From Acidipila rosea (lineage in GTDB: Bacteria; Acidobacteriota; Terriglobia; Terriglobales; Acidobacteriaceae): DNA of 64,000 nt. Under the pieces are notes generated by a model. The model did no database searches, was not told the origin of the DNA, and worked only from the letters and a program-made list of their open reading frames with translations. The position numbers and the translations under genes were made by a program. Shown here one piece after another: positions 1 to 8,569 of the stretch (the stretch's first letter is position 1; each line of letters begins with the position of its first letter). The stretch covers positions 558,001 to 622,000 of the forward strand of contig NZ_SMGK01000002.1 in NCBI RefSeq assembly GCF_004339725.1, given 5' to 3'.

Positions 1-44
1 CCGCTGGCGAGGACGGACGCGGGGCCGGCGCACCAGTTAAGTGC

Positions 45-73
45 TTGACATTCCCCGGTTCCCCGGCTACTCT
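45..73 (+). promoter_or_regulatory. Candidate sigma-70 type promoter for dprA
   Basis: A perfect -35 hexamer TTGACA (45-50) is followed after 17 nt by TACTCT (68-73), which matches the -10 consensus at only three positions. The spacing is ideal. It would give a leader of about 70 nt before the dprA start. The rest of positions 1-149 holds no gene I can support. Confidence 0.4.
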
Positions 74-149
74 CCGACAAAACCAGCAGCATATGAAGTG
101 AATACCTTAGCGCATCGCTCCCTTACCGGGCTGTGCCTGGACTGCTACC

Positions 150-1337
150 TTGGCCAAAGCGAACGTCGATCCTGCTTCCACTACTGCGTCCACTGCCCCT
201 GTCAGCGAGGAGCGGCTGGCATGGCTGGCCCTTGCTCTGACGCCCGGGCTCGGCCCGCGGCGCATCCTGCAGGCGGTGGAGCGCGCAGGCGCCGCAGCGC
301 ACCTGCTGCAGATGCCTCTGACGCAGCTTGAGTCCTTCAACTTCCCTGCTCCGGCGGTTCAGTTCATCGCCAGCGGCAGCGCCCACAAGGCAGCGGAGGA
401 GGAAGCATCGCTTCTCATCCGGGCCGGGGCCGGTTTTCTTACTTACGCCGACGCGAACTACCCTGAACGGTTGCGTGAGATCTTCGATCCCTCGCCGGTG
501 CTTTGGATTCGCGGCGATGCGACGCTGCTGGCCAGGCCTTCCATCGCCGTCGTGGGCACGCGGCATCCTTCGCTCTATGGCAGCGGCATGGCGGAGATGC
601 TGTCCCGCGACCTGGCGCACCGCGGCCTCATTATTTTGAGCGGCATGGCGCGCGGCATCGACACAGCGGCACACAAGGGCTCCATCGCGGCCAAGCGGCC
701 CACTATCGCCGTGTGGGGCACCGGCATTGACGTTATCTATCCCAAGGAAAACAAGGCGCTGGCCGAGCAGATTATCGCAGGCGGCGGCGCCATCGTCTCC
801 GAGTGCCCGCTGGGCACTTTTCCTGCCCCGCAGAACTTTCCCCGCCGCAACCGCCTGCTGAGCGGCATGAGCGTGGGAGTGCTGGTTGTCGAGGCCGGCG
901 AAAACAGCGGAACACGCGTGACCGCCCGCTGCGCGCTGGAGCAGAATCGGGACGTGTATGCCGTTCCCGGCAACGTCACGACCAAGAACGCCTGGGGGCC
1001 TAACACCCTGATAAAACAGGGCGCCAAGCTCACCGCGACGTGGGAGGATGTGTGGGAAGATCTCCCCACCCAGATCCGCGTCGAGGTGGAAGAGCGTGAG
1101 GGAATTGCATCCGAGGGGCAGGCTGCCGCATCGTTATTTGCAGAGGCGCCACTGCCCGCCAGCGAGGCCCGCATCCTCAGCCTGCTGCGACCGGATGAAT
1201 CTCTCCAACTTGACGAGATCATGGAAAAGCTGGAGTCTGAGCTCAGCTCCTCCGAGGTTTTCACGGCGATGTTCGAGCTGGAACTTGCGGGAAGAGTCAG
1301 GCAGCTTCCCGGCAAGAACTACGTCAAGTGCTTTTGA
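150..1337 (+). CDS. dprA: DNA-processing protein DprA (Smf)
   Basis: DprA binds incoming single-stranded DNA during transformation and loads RecA on it. The 395-residue protein has the usual order: an N-terminal helical region (about 20-90), the Rossmann-like DNA-binding core with GTRHPS near residue 135, SGMARGIDTAAH near 165-176 and NFPRRNRLLSG near 230, and a C-terminal winged-helix-like part (about 325-395). The start is TTG at 150; no ATG lies close upstream in frame and no clear Shine-Dalgarno is seen, so residue 1 is uncertain. It is followed 103 nt later by topA on the same strand, a common pairing, suggesting co-transcription. A small inverted repeat (TGGACGC/GCGTCCA) lies in that gap near 1380-1397. 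Confidence 0.93.
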   Translation: MAKANVDPASTTASTAPVSEERLAWLALALTPGLGPRRILQAVERAGAAAHLLQMPLTQLESFNFPAPAVQFIASGSAHKAAEEEASLLIRAGAGFLTYADANYPERLREIFDPSPVLWIRGDATLLARPSIAVVGTRHPSLYGSGMAEMLSRDLAHRGLIILSGMARGIDTAAHKGSIAAKRPTIAVWGTGIDVIYPKENKALAEQIIAGGGAIVSECPLGTFPAPQNFPRRNRLLSGMSVGVLVVEAGENSGTRVTARCALEQNRDVYAVPGNVTTKNAWGPNTLIKQGAKLTATWEDVWEDLPTQIRVEVEEREGIASEGQAAASLFAEAPLPASEARILSLLRPDESLQLDEIMEKLESELSSSEVFTAMFELELAGRVRQLPGKNYVKCF

Positions 1338-1440
1338 CACCACGCGCAGAGTGCCCCACAGTAGTCAATGAGTCGAAGTGGACGCAAGCGCGTCCAAGGT
1401 AAGGTAAGCACGGTCCCGCAGACCGCGCAGAAGGAACGCA

Positions 1441-4077
1441 ATGAGCAAATCACTTGTGATCGTCGAATCGCCAGCAAAGGCCAAGACGATTAACAAATAT
1501 CTCGGCAAGGATTATGTGGTCGAAGCATCGATTGGCCACATCATGGACCTGCCCAAAAACAAGATCGGCGTCGATTTGACCGACGGCACATTTGAGCCGG
1601 AGCTGATCGTCATTCCCGGCAAGGAAAAGGTCGTCGACCGCCTCAAGAAGCTGGCGGAGAAGTCCAGCGCTGTGTACCTCGCGCCTGACCCTGACCGCGA
1701 AGGCGAAGCCATCGCTGCGCACCTTGAAACCCAGCTGCGCATGGTCGTCAAACCGAGCATGATTCATCGCGTCACCTTCAATGAGATCACGCCGAAGGCG
1801 GTCGCCGCAGCGTTCAAACAGGCGCGCAAGGTCGATGCCAATCTCGTCGATGCGCAGCAGACGCGGCGCGTCCTCGATCGCATCGTGGGCTACCAGATTT
1901 CTCCGCTGCTCTGGGATAAGGTCCGACGCGGCCTGTCCGCCGGGCGCGTGCAGACCGTTGCCGTGCGCCTGATCGTCGAGCGTGAACGCGAGATCAAGGA
2001 ATTCAAGCCGGTCGAGTACTGGACGATCGATGCGAAGCTCACTCCCGACCCGAGCGGCCAGGAGTTCACTGCGCGCTTCACCGGCATCGACGGCAAGAAA
2101 GCAACCATCGAAACGGTGGGTGCTCCTTCTGTGCCAAATGGCGACGAGGCCCGGTCCATTGTGGAAGCGGCGAAGCGTGGCAAGTGGTCTGTGCGCTCCA
2201 TCGACCGGCGCGAGCGCAGCCGCAATGCCACTCCGCCCTTCACTACCAGCAAGCTGCAGCAGGATGCCTCGCGCCAGCTCGGCTTCAATGTGAAGCGCAC
2301 GATGGGCGTGGCGCAGCGCCTCTATGAAGGCATTGAACTTGGCCCGGACGGCACGGTCGGCCTCATAACCTACATGCGTACTGACTCGACCCGCGTCTCG
2401 CCGGACGCCATCCAGGCCGTTCGCGAATACATCAAGAACAAGCTGGGCGCGAAGTATCTACCCGCACAGCCCAATGCCTTCAAGTCAAAGAAGGACGCGC
2501 AGGACGCGCACGAAGCCATCCGCCCTACGAATCCTGAGCTGCACCCGGATCAGATCAAGCGCTTCCTGAGCGACGAGCAGTACAAGCTCTACAAGCTCAT
2601 CTGGCAGCGCTTCGTTGCGTCGCAGATGGTGCCTGCGGTCTTCGACCAGACGACGGTTGAGGTGCAGTCGGTGTCTGACCGCCGCTACGATTTCCGCGTC
2701 ACCGGCTCCATCATGAAGTTCGACGGCTTTCTCAAGGTCTATGAAGAGGCCAAGGAAGCGAAGGACGAGGACGACGAAGCGCTCAAGAACAAGCTGCCCG
2801 ACCTGAGGGATGGCCAAGCTCTGAAGCTCAACTCCGTCGATACCGAACAGCACTTCACTGAGCCGCCGCCGCGCTACAACGAAGCGTCACTGGTGAAGGT
2901 GCTCGAAGAACGCGGCATCGGACGCCCCTCGACCTATTCCTCAATCATCAATACGATCCAGGATCGGGAGTATGTGCAGAAGGTGGGAGGCGGCAGGACT
3001 GGCCGCTTTATTCCGACGGAGATCGGATTGGTTGTCACCGATCTGCTTATTGAGAATTTCCCCTACATCTTCGACACGAAATACACGGCGAGGCTTGAAG
3101 AGGAGCTCGACGACATCGAAGACGGCAAGGAGAAATGGACCGACCTGCTGAGCGGCTTCTACGGCCACTTCACGGAGGAGCTTGCCCACGCCAGCACCCA
3201 TATGGCTGATATCAAGCGCATGGAGACGCCCACGGATGAGAAGTGCGACCTGTGCGGCTCCCCGCTGGTTCTGAAGTGGGGCAAGTTCGGCTCCTTCTTC
3301 GCCTGCAGCGCCTACGACAAAAAGAAGAAGAACAGCTGCACCTTTACCAAGGAAAACTTTGCCGCCAAGCCGAACCTCACTTCGACCGACAGCGAGAGCG
3401 AACAGGAAGAGGAATACTGCGAAAACTGCGGCCGCGTGATGGTGCTTCGCAACGGTCCCTTCGGGCCTTTCATGGCCTGCCCCGGCTATAGCGAAGATCC
3501 GCCGTGCAAGACGATACGCCGCCTGAGCCAGAAGCAGCAGCAGAAACCCGCCGTGCCTCTCGAAGAGAAGTGCCCGGAATGCGGCGAGCATCTTGTGCTG
3601 CGTCACGGGCAGTATGGAGAGTTCACCTCCTGCTCGGGCTACCCGAAGTGCAAGTACATCAAGCAGAACACGATCGGGATGAAGTGCCCGCTGTGCCGTG
3701 AAGGCGAGATTGTAGAGAAGAAGGCGCGCCGCGGCAACCTCTTCTACGGCTGCTCACGGTATCCGAAGTGCGAGTTCACTGCCAACAACAAACCGGTCGA
3801 CCAGAAGTGCCCGGATTGCGGCAGCCCGTACCTGATGGAGAAGACTCTCAAGTCAGGCGTCTACCTCACCTGCCCCAATAACAAGAAGCCTGCCTCCGGA
3901 GAAGATGAAGCTCCGAAGAAGCGCAAGAAGAAGGGCGAGCCGGAGACGGAGGTCGCCTGTACTTACTCCAAGCGCATTGGCGATGCTCCTCCACCGGAAG
4001 AGCCGAAACCCGCCGCGGCGAAACCAACGGCCAGGACACATGGGCCGGTGGTCGAGCCAGAGCCACAGCCTGCGTAA
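1441..4077 (+). CDS. topA: DNA topoisomerase I (type IA)
   Basis: Relaxes negative supercoils by single-strand passage. The 878-residue protein begins with a TOPRIM domain (VIVESPAKA at the N-terminus; DPDREGEAIA near 80-90). The catalytic tyrosine is Y311 within YMRTDSTR. After the core there are five consecutive zinc-ribbon modules: four with two CxxC-type cysteine pairs and a fifth that keeps only three cysteines (CPDC...TCPNNK). A lysine-rich and Pro/Ala-rich tail follows. AAGGA about 6 nt before the ATG supports the start. The tail runs to within 20 nt of a small membrane-protein gene. Family membership is certain; the number of zinc modules is higher than in many homologues. Confidence 0.97.
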   Translation: MSKSLVIVESPAKAKTINKYLGKDYVVEASIGHIMDLPKNKIGVDLTDGTFEPELIVIPGKEKVVDRLKKLAEKSSAVYLAPDPDREGEAIAAHLETQLRMVVKPSMIHRVTFNEITPKAVAAAFKQARKVDANLVDAQQTRRVLDRIVGYQISPLLWDKVRRGLSAGRVQTVAVRLIVEREREIKEFKPVEYWTIDAKLTPDPSGQEFTARFTGIDGKKATIETVGAPSVPNGDEARSIVEAAKRGKWSVRSIDRRERSRNATPPFTTSKLQQDASRQLGFNVKRTMGVAQRLYEGIELGPDGTVGLITYMRTDSTRVSPDAIQAVREYIKNKLGAKYLPAQPNAFKSKKDAQDAHEAIRPTNPELHPDQIKRFLSDEQYKLYKLIWQRFVASQMVPAVFDQTTVEVQSVSDRRYDFRVTGSIMKFDGFLKVYEEAKEAKDEDDEALKNKLPDLRDGQALKLNSVDTEQHFTEPPPRYNEASLVKVLEERGIGRPSTYSSIINTIQDREYVQKVGGGRTGRFIPTEIGLVVTDLLIENFPYIFDTKYTARLEEELDDIEDGKEKWTDLLSGFYGHFTEELAHASTHMADIKRMETPTDEKCDLCGSPLVLKWGKFGSFFACSAYDKKKKNSCTFTKENFAAKPNLTSTDSESEQEEEYCENCGRVMVLRNGPFGPFMACPGYSEDPPCKTIRRLSQKQQQKPAVPLEEKCPECGEHLVLRHGQYGEFTSCSGYPKCKYIKQNTIGMKCPLCREGEIVEKKARRGNLFYGCSRYPKCEFTANNKPVDQKCPDCGSPYLMEKTLKSGVYLTCPNNKKPASGEDEAPKKRKKKGEPETEVACTYSKRIGDAPPPEEPKPAAAKPTARTHGPVVEPEPQPA

Positions 4078-4097
4078 CTCACAGGTGGAGTTGAAGT

Positions 4098-4322
4098 GTG
4101 AATGATCTGGGCCGCCTGCTGATTGGACTGGGAATACTCCTGCTGATCGCAGGCGGCCTTGTTTTGCTGCTCGGCAGGGTGGGGCTGCCGTTCGGCAGGC
4201 TGCCGGGCGACTTCTCTTACCGTGGGAAAAACGTCTCCGTCTTTTTCCCGCTGGGAAGTTCCATCCTGCTCAGCATTCTGCTGTCGCTGGTATTTTACCT
4301 GCTCTCGCGGATGCGCCGTTAG
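4098..4322 (+). CDS. Small DUF2905-like membrane protein
   Basis: A 74-residue protein with two predicted membrane segments (about residues 5-27 and 50-70) separated by a conserved-looking loop containing GRLPGDFSYRGKN. This matches the DUF2905 family, whose function is not known. The start is GTG at 4098, with GGAG about 10 nt upstream. It lies 20 nt after topA and probably ends that transcription unit. It converges on mnmA with only 4 nt between the stop codons, and no terminator is visible there. Confidence 0.75.
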   Translation: MNDLGRLLIGLGILLLIAGGLVLLLGRVGLPFGRLPGDFSYRGKNVSVFFPLGSSILLSILLSLVFYLLSRMRR

Positions 4323-4326
4323 CGGC

Positions 4327-5451
4327 TCAGAGGGCGGCGATCCAGCCGCCGCCGACAACTTCATCTTCGTCGTAGAAGACGGCCGCCTGACCGGGCGTTA
4401 CAGCGCGCACCGGCTCATCGAAAGTCGCAAGCACATCATCCTCGCCGATTTTTTCGATCACGGCCCAGGAGGGCTCGTGGCGGTGGCGAATCTTTACCTT
4501 GACGCGCATCGGCGCTTCGAGATCGGCAATGGAAATCCAGTTCAAGCCCCGCGCGCGCAACGTGCTGGTGCCGAGTTCCGCCTCGCCGCCGACGGTCACC
4601 TGGTGAGAGGCGCTGTCGATCTGCAGCACATAGAGCGGCGAGGGCGATGACACGCCCAGCCCCTTGCGCTGGCCCACCGTGAAGTTGTGGACGCCGCCAT
4701 GACGCCCCAGAACCTCACCATTGGCCGTTACAAGTTCGCCTGAGGTCTCCGGCATCTGCTCGCCCTGCTCGTGGAGGTAGGCGTCAATGAATTTCTTGTA
4801 GTCTCCGCCGGGAATGAAGCATATCTCCTGCGAATCAGGCTTGGCAGCGAGTGCCAGCCCGTGTTCACGGGCCACGTCGCGCACCTCGGGCTTGGTGTAT
4901 CCGCCGAGCGGAAACATGGTGCGCGAGAGCTGCTCCTGCGTGAGGCCGAAGAGGAAGTAGGTCTGGTCCTTGCTGGCGTCGGCAGGCCGCTTCAGAATCC
5001 AGCGGCCCCGCGCCGGATCGTACTCATTGCGTGCGTAGTGGCCGGTGGCGATGCGATCAGCGCCAATCTGGCGAGCCGTCGTCAGCAGCTGGTCGAACTT
5101 GAGATGGTTGTTGCAGAGCGAGCACGGAATCGGCGTGCGGCCAGCCAGATACTCGCTTACAAAAGGCCGCACCACATCCTGCTCAAAGCGCCGCTCTTCA
5201 TTGACGAGGTAGTAGGGGATCTCAAGCTTCTCGGCTACCCTCCGGGCGTCGTAGACATCATCGATGGAGCAGCAGCGGCCCTGCACCTCGACGGGAAGGC
5301 CTTCCTTGCCGGCGAGCCGCTTCTGGTTCCAGAGCTGCAGGGTCAGGCCAACGAGCTCGTGGCCCTCGGCCTTAAGCATCGCGGCTACCGTGGAGGAATC
5401 AACCCCGCCTGACATGGCGATGGCTATCGTGTTGTTGAAACTCTCTGGCAT
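4327..5451 (-). CDS. mnmA: tRNA-specific 2-thiouridylase MnmA
   Basis: Adds sulfur to U34 of tRNA Lys, Glu and Gln using ATP and a persulfide donor. The 374-residue protein opens with the PP-loop AMSGGVDSST, which binds ATP. The two catalytic cysteines are in the conserved settings PCSLCNN (about residues 120-126) and QEICFIPGGDY (about 205-215). The C-terminal beta-barrel region ends with AVFYDEDEVVGGGWI. Its start lies 6 nt after the stop of a cysteine desulfurase on the same strand, so sulfur donor and acceptor are probably translated together. Confidence 0.96.
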   Translation of the reverse strand: MPESFNNTIAIAMSGGVDSSTVAAMLKAEGHELVGLTLQLWNQKRLAGKEGLPVEVQGRCCSIDDVYDARRVAEKLEIPYYLVNEERRFEQDVVRPFVSEYLAGRTPIPCSLCNNHLKFDQLLTTARQIGADRIATGHYARNEYDPARGRWILKRPADASKDQTYFLFGLTQEQLSRTMFPLGGYTKPEVRDVAREHGLALAAKPDSQEICFIPGGDYKKFIDAYLHEQGEQMPETSGELVTANGEVLGRHGGVHNFTVGQRKGLGVSSPSPLYVLQIDSASHQVTVGGEAELGTSTLRARGLNWISIADLEAPMRVKVKIRHRHEPSWAVIEKIGEDDVLATFDEPVRAVTPGQAAVFYDEDEVVGGGWIAAL

Positions 5452-5457
5452 GAAACT

Positions 5458-6630
5458 CTAATCCGCTGCTACAGCGGTGGGACGCTTGTAAACCGGCGAA
5501 AGCTCGCGCAGGCGGCTGACCGCCGAGGGAACTACTTCGAGGGCAAACTCCACGTCTTCCTTTGCAGTCAGCTTCATCAGGCTGAAGCGCAGGCTGGCTC
5601 GCGCCCGCGACGGCGCCAGTCCCATGGCGGAGAGAACGTGCGACGGCTCCGTCGCGCCGGACGCGCAGGCTGAGCCTCCGGAGACCGCCAGCCCCTTCAG
5701 GTCCAGGGAGATCACCAGCGCCTCACCCTCCAGATGATCGAACCACAGATTCGTCGTATTCGGCACGCGTGCAACTCCGGCGCTATTGACCCCGGACTCG
5801 TCCACGCGCGCGAGGATTTCCTTCTCCAGCTCATCCCGCAGGGCCGCCAGACGCTCTATGGAGCCATCTGCGAGACCCTTCAGCGCGAGTTCGGCAGCTT
5901 TGCCCAGCCCCACGATTCCGGGCACGTTCTCAGTACCGGCACGGCGCTGGCGCTCATGCGCTCCGCCGAAGAATAGCGGCTCCAGCTGCGTACCTTTGCG
6001 GACATAAAGGATGCCCGTTCCCTGCGGCGCGTGCATCTTGTGCCCGGAGATGCTCAGCAGGTCGCAGCCAATCGCCTCTACGTCGATGGGCAGCTTGCCT
6101 GCGCCCTGCACGGCATCGGTGTGGAAATATACGTCGGCCTCGGCCGCGATGCGGCCTATCTCCCCGACCGGCTGAATCGCACCGGTCTCGTTGTTGGCCA
6201 TCATCACGCTGATCAGCTTCGTGTGCGGACGCAGCGCGCGGCGCACATCGTCGGGATCGACTACACCCTCGCTCGACACGGGAAGAAAGGTCACTTCGAT
6301 GCCGCGATCGCGCAGCTTCTCGGCGGCATGCAGCACGGCGTGGTGCTCAATGGTGGTGGTGATGAGATGATCGCCGGGAGTGATAAGCCCAAAGAGCGCC
6401 AGGTTATCGCTCTCAGTGCCGCCGCTGGTAAAGACGATCTCCCCAGGGCGGCAGTTCACCAGTCGCGCGACACTTGCACGCGCGCTCTCAACCGCTCCCC
6501 TGGCCTGCTGGCCGTGGCGGTGCACGGAGGAGGCATTCCCGAACTGTTCCAGAAAATAGGGGCGCATCACATCCAGCACCTCTGGAACGAGAGGCGTGGT
6601 GGCATTGGCATCCATGTAAACCCGGCGCAT
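5458..6630 (-). CDS. Cysteine desulfurase (NifS/IscS class, probably dedicated to MnmA)
   Basis: A PLP enzyme that takes sulfur from cysteine as a protein persulfide. The PLP lysine is in SISGHKMHAPQG, and the active cysteine sits in the flexible loop SGGSACASGATEPSHVL. I start it at ATG 6630 (N-terminus MRRVYMDANATTP, 390 residues), because homologues begin with this motif and a TACAAT box lies exactly 6 nt upstream. No Shine-Dalgarno is present, so it may be leaderless. Downstream, mnmA follows after 6 nt. No iscU, tus or other Fe-S genes adjoin, so the likely role is tRNA thiolation, as for the B. subtilis YrvO-MnmA pair; this specialisation is inferred from context. Confidence 0.93.
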   Translation of the reverse strand: MRRVYMDANATTPLVPEVLDVMRPYFLEQFGNASSVHRHGQQARGAVESARASVARLVNCRPGEIVFTSGGTESDNLALFGLITPGDHLITTTIEHHAVLHAAEKLRDRGIEVTFLPVSSEGVVDPDDVRRALRPHTKLISVMMANNETGAIQPVGEIGRIAAEADVYFHTDAVQGAGKLPIDVEAIGCDLLSISGHKMHAPQGTGILYVRKGTQLEPLFFGGAHERQRRAGTENVPGIVGLGKAAELALKGLADGSIERLAALRDELEKEILARVDESGVNSAGVARVPNTTNLWFDHLEGEALVISLDLKGLAVSGGSACASGATEPSHVLSAMGLAPSRARASLRFSLMKLTAKEDVEFALEVVPSAVSRLRELSPVYKRPTAVAAD

Positions 6631-6636
6631 ACTTCT

Positions 6637-6642
6637 ATTGTA
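6637..6642 (-). promoter_or_regulatory. TANNNT -10-like box of the cysteine desulfurase gene
   Basis: TACAAT on the minus strand, followed by AGAAGT and then the ATG. The same arrangement, nearly base for base, occurs before the oxidase gene at 9559. No convincing -35 element is seen. The geometry would put the transcription start at or next to the A of the ATG. Confidence 0.5.
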
Positions 6643-6693
6643 AGACGGGCTCATCTGCTACGCTGCAAGGTCGTTCATTTTAGAGGAGGCTCC

Positions 6694-7245
6694 ATGAAAT
6701 TCCGCATTGCCCTGCTTGCCCTCGCCATCTGTTGCCCGATCGCCTATGCTCAGCCATCGCCCGGCACCATGGGCACCAAAGCCGCTCCGGCAGAGGTCTA
6801 CGACCACTTGCTCTCCAACCTGCAGCGCGAAATTGTCGGCGCAGCCGACGCAATGCCGGCCGACAAGTACAATTTTGCGCCCACGCAGGGCGACTTCAAA
6901 GGGGTGCGCACCTTTGGCGAACAGGTCAGGCATCTGGCTGAATCCAATTACAACTACTTCAAGGACTGGGGTGCACCCAACTACGTGGACCCGAAGAGCA
7001 TTGAAAAGCTCACCAGCAAGGACGACATCATGAAGGCGCTGCGCGACTCCTATGCCTTCGCGCATGCCGCGATGAACACCATGACCGCCGATAACGCCTT
7101 TGAGCAGATGGGCGCGCGCAAGCAGACCCGCGCCGGCATAGCTGCTTTCAGCATGGCGCACTCCATGGATCACTACGGCCAGCTTGTCGAGTACCTGCGT
7201 ATGAACGGGATCATACCGCCGGCCAGCCGCAAGAGCGGCATGTAG
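6694..7245 (+). CDS. Exported DinB/YfiT-like metal-binding protein
   Basis: A 183-residue protein with a signal peptide (KFRIALLALAICCPIAYAQ, cleavage after AYA). The mature part fits the DinB four-helix-bundle family: a histidine in EQVRHLAE (about residue 77) and an HxxxH pair in MAHSMDHYGQL near the C-terminus form the expected metal-binding triad. DinB-fold enzymes include thiol S-transferases, but the substrate here is unknown. GAGGAGG about 6 nt before ATG 6694 fixes the start; the frame stays open far upstream, but that part is antisense to the desulfurase gene. It stands alone, divergent from the desulfurase and ended by a strong terminator. Confidence 0.82.
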   Translation: MKFRIALLALAICCPIAYAQPSPGTMGTKAAPAEVYDHLLSNLQREIVGAADAMPADKYNFAPTQGDFKGVRTFGEQVRHLAESNYNYFKDWGAPNYVDPKSIEKLTSKDDIMKALRDSYAFAHAAMNTMTADNAFEQMGARKQTRAGIAAFSMAHSMDHYGQLVEYLRMNGIIPPASRKSGM

Positions 7246-7251
7246 AAACAG

Positions 7252-7281
7252 CAAGGGCGTCCGCTGAGGACGCCCTTGTTT
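7252..7281. terminator. Bidirectional rho-independent terminator
   Basis: A perfect 11-bp stem (CAAGGGCGTCC, 7252-7262, with GGACGCCCTTG, 7268-7278) closes a 5-nt loop. TTGTTT follows on the plus side and A-rich sequence precedes it. It lies between the convergent DinB-like and citrate synthase genes and can serve both. Confidence 0.9.
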
Positions 7282-7300
7282 CCCTTCCTGAGTACAGCTC

Positions 7301-8434
7301 CTAACGGCGATCCATGGGAACATACTTCGCCGGATATTCGGGGCCGATATACTCCGCACGCGGACGGATGAGCCGGTTATCGTCCAGCTGCTCGATGATG
7401 TGCGCCGCCCAGCCTGCGATGCGGCTGATGGCGAAGATCGGCGTGAACAGGTCGAGGTCAATGCCCAGCGTCGTATAGGTCGATGCCGAATAGAAATCGA
7501 CGTTGGCGTTGAGCTTCTTCTCTTCCTTCACGAACAGCTCAACCTTGCGCGACATCTCAAACCACTTGGCATTGTTCGCCGCCCGTCCAAGGTCCTCAGA
7601 CATCTTGCGGAGGTGCGTCGCACGGGGATCCTCAGTGTGGTAAACGCGATGACCGAAGCCGGAGACCTTCTTCTTCTGGGCCAGCATTTCTTTCACATAT
7701 TCCACCGGATCGGCTCCAGCCTTGTCGATGGCGAAGAGCATCCGCATGACTGCCTCGTTTGCACCGCCGTGCAGCGGGCCCTTGAGCGCGCCGATGGCGC
7801 CGGTCACCGCCGAGTGAACATCCGACAGCGTTGCGGCAATTACGCGCGCGGCAAAGGTTGAGGCATTCAACTCGTGGTCTGCGTGAAGAATCAACGCAAC
7901 ATCGAAGGCCCGTGTGGCCGTCTCGGAAGGCTTTTCACCATTCAGCATCCACAGAAAATTCGCAGCATGCGACAACGACTTGTCTGCCGCGACAATCTCG
8001 CTGCCCTTGCGGATGCGGTCAAACATCGCGACGATCATGGGAATCTGCGCCGTCAGCGCAAAACTCTTCCGCACATTCGAGTCGTGATCGACGGCCTTTT
8101 CGTCGGCGTCATACATGCTCAGCGCTGAAACCGCTGTCCGCAGCACCTCCATCGGAGTGGCGGACTTCGGAAGCGACTTCAGCAATTCGACAACCTTGGG
8201 GTCTATCTGGCGTGCATCCGCGAGCTTACCGGTGAAATCGGCCAGCTCGGCCTGCGTCGGCAGCTTGCCGTGCCAGAGCAGGTAGGCGGTCTCTTCAAAC
8301 GTCGATTTCTCCGCAAGCTCATGGATGTCGATGCCGCGGTAGGCAAGGACCCCCGCATCTCCGTCGATCCAGCAGATGCCGGAGTTGGCTGCCACAATTC
8401 CTTCAAGTCCTTTCGCCGCTACTGCAGTCGACAT
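7301..8434 (-). CDS. gltA: Citrate synthase (Gram-positive-like short form)
   Basis: Condenses acetyl-CoA and oxaloacetate at the entry of the TCA cycle. The 377-residue length and N-terminus (VAANSGICWIDGDAGVLAYRG) match the short citrate synthases. Visible active-site segments are LHADHELNAST, GPLHGGANEAV, and GFGHRVYHTEDPRA, which carry the catalytic histidines. GAGGAG about 9 nt before the ATG supports the start. It is a single-gene unit with its own promoter (8524-8553) and a strong terminator at 7252-7281. The sdh operon lies about 8 kb away, so TCA genes are not clustered. Confidence 0.96.
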   Translation of the reverse strand: MSTAVAAKGLEGIVAANSGICWIDGDAGVLAYRGIDIHELAEKSTFEETAYLLWHGKLPTQAELADFTGKLADARQIDPKVVELLKSLPKSATPMEVLRTAVSALSMYDADEKAVDHDSNVRKSFALTAQIPMIVAMFDRIRKGSEIVAADKSLSHAANFLWMLNGEKPSETATRAFDVALILHADHELNASTFAARVIAATLSDVHSAVTGAIGALKGPLHGGANEAVMRMLFAIDKAGADPVEYVKEMLAQKKKVSGFGHRVYHTEDPRATHLRKMSEDLGRAANNAKWFEMSRKVELFVKEEKKLNANVDFYSASTYTTLGIDLDLFTPIFAISRIAGWAAHIIEQLDDNRLIRPRAEYIGPEYPAKYVPMDRR

Positions 8435-8523
8435 ACTTTCTTTTCTCCTCGGGTAAATCCTGCTGTGAAACCTGATTACGATGCGCCTTGCGCACCATGC
8501 GTTTTCAAAGGGTCTAAAGCTCG

Positions 8524-8553
8524 TTTATAGCTCAGTGAGTAAACGGTTGTCAC
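8524..8553 (-). promoter_or_regulatory. Candidate sigma-70 promoter of gltA
   Basis: On the minus strand GTGACA (8553-8548) is followed after 18 nt by TATAAA (8529-8524). Each hexamer matches its consensus at five of six positions. The start codon is 90 nt downstream, giving a leader of roughly 80 nt. This is the only obvious signal in the 135-nt gap between gltA and the upstream oxidase gene. Confidence 0.55.
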
Positions 8554-8569
8554 TTGCGCGGGCCGCTCA

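Noticed and set aside
1-331. A short plus-strand frame from position 41
   Set aside because: It overlaps dprA out of frame, has no ribosome-binding site and reads as Ala/Arg-rich shadow sequence.
6031-6693. An N-terminal extension of the DinB-like protein by 221 residues
   Set aside because: This part is antisense to the cysteine desulfurase. The signal peptide and GAGGAGG place the start at 6694.
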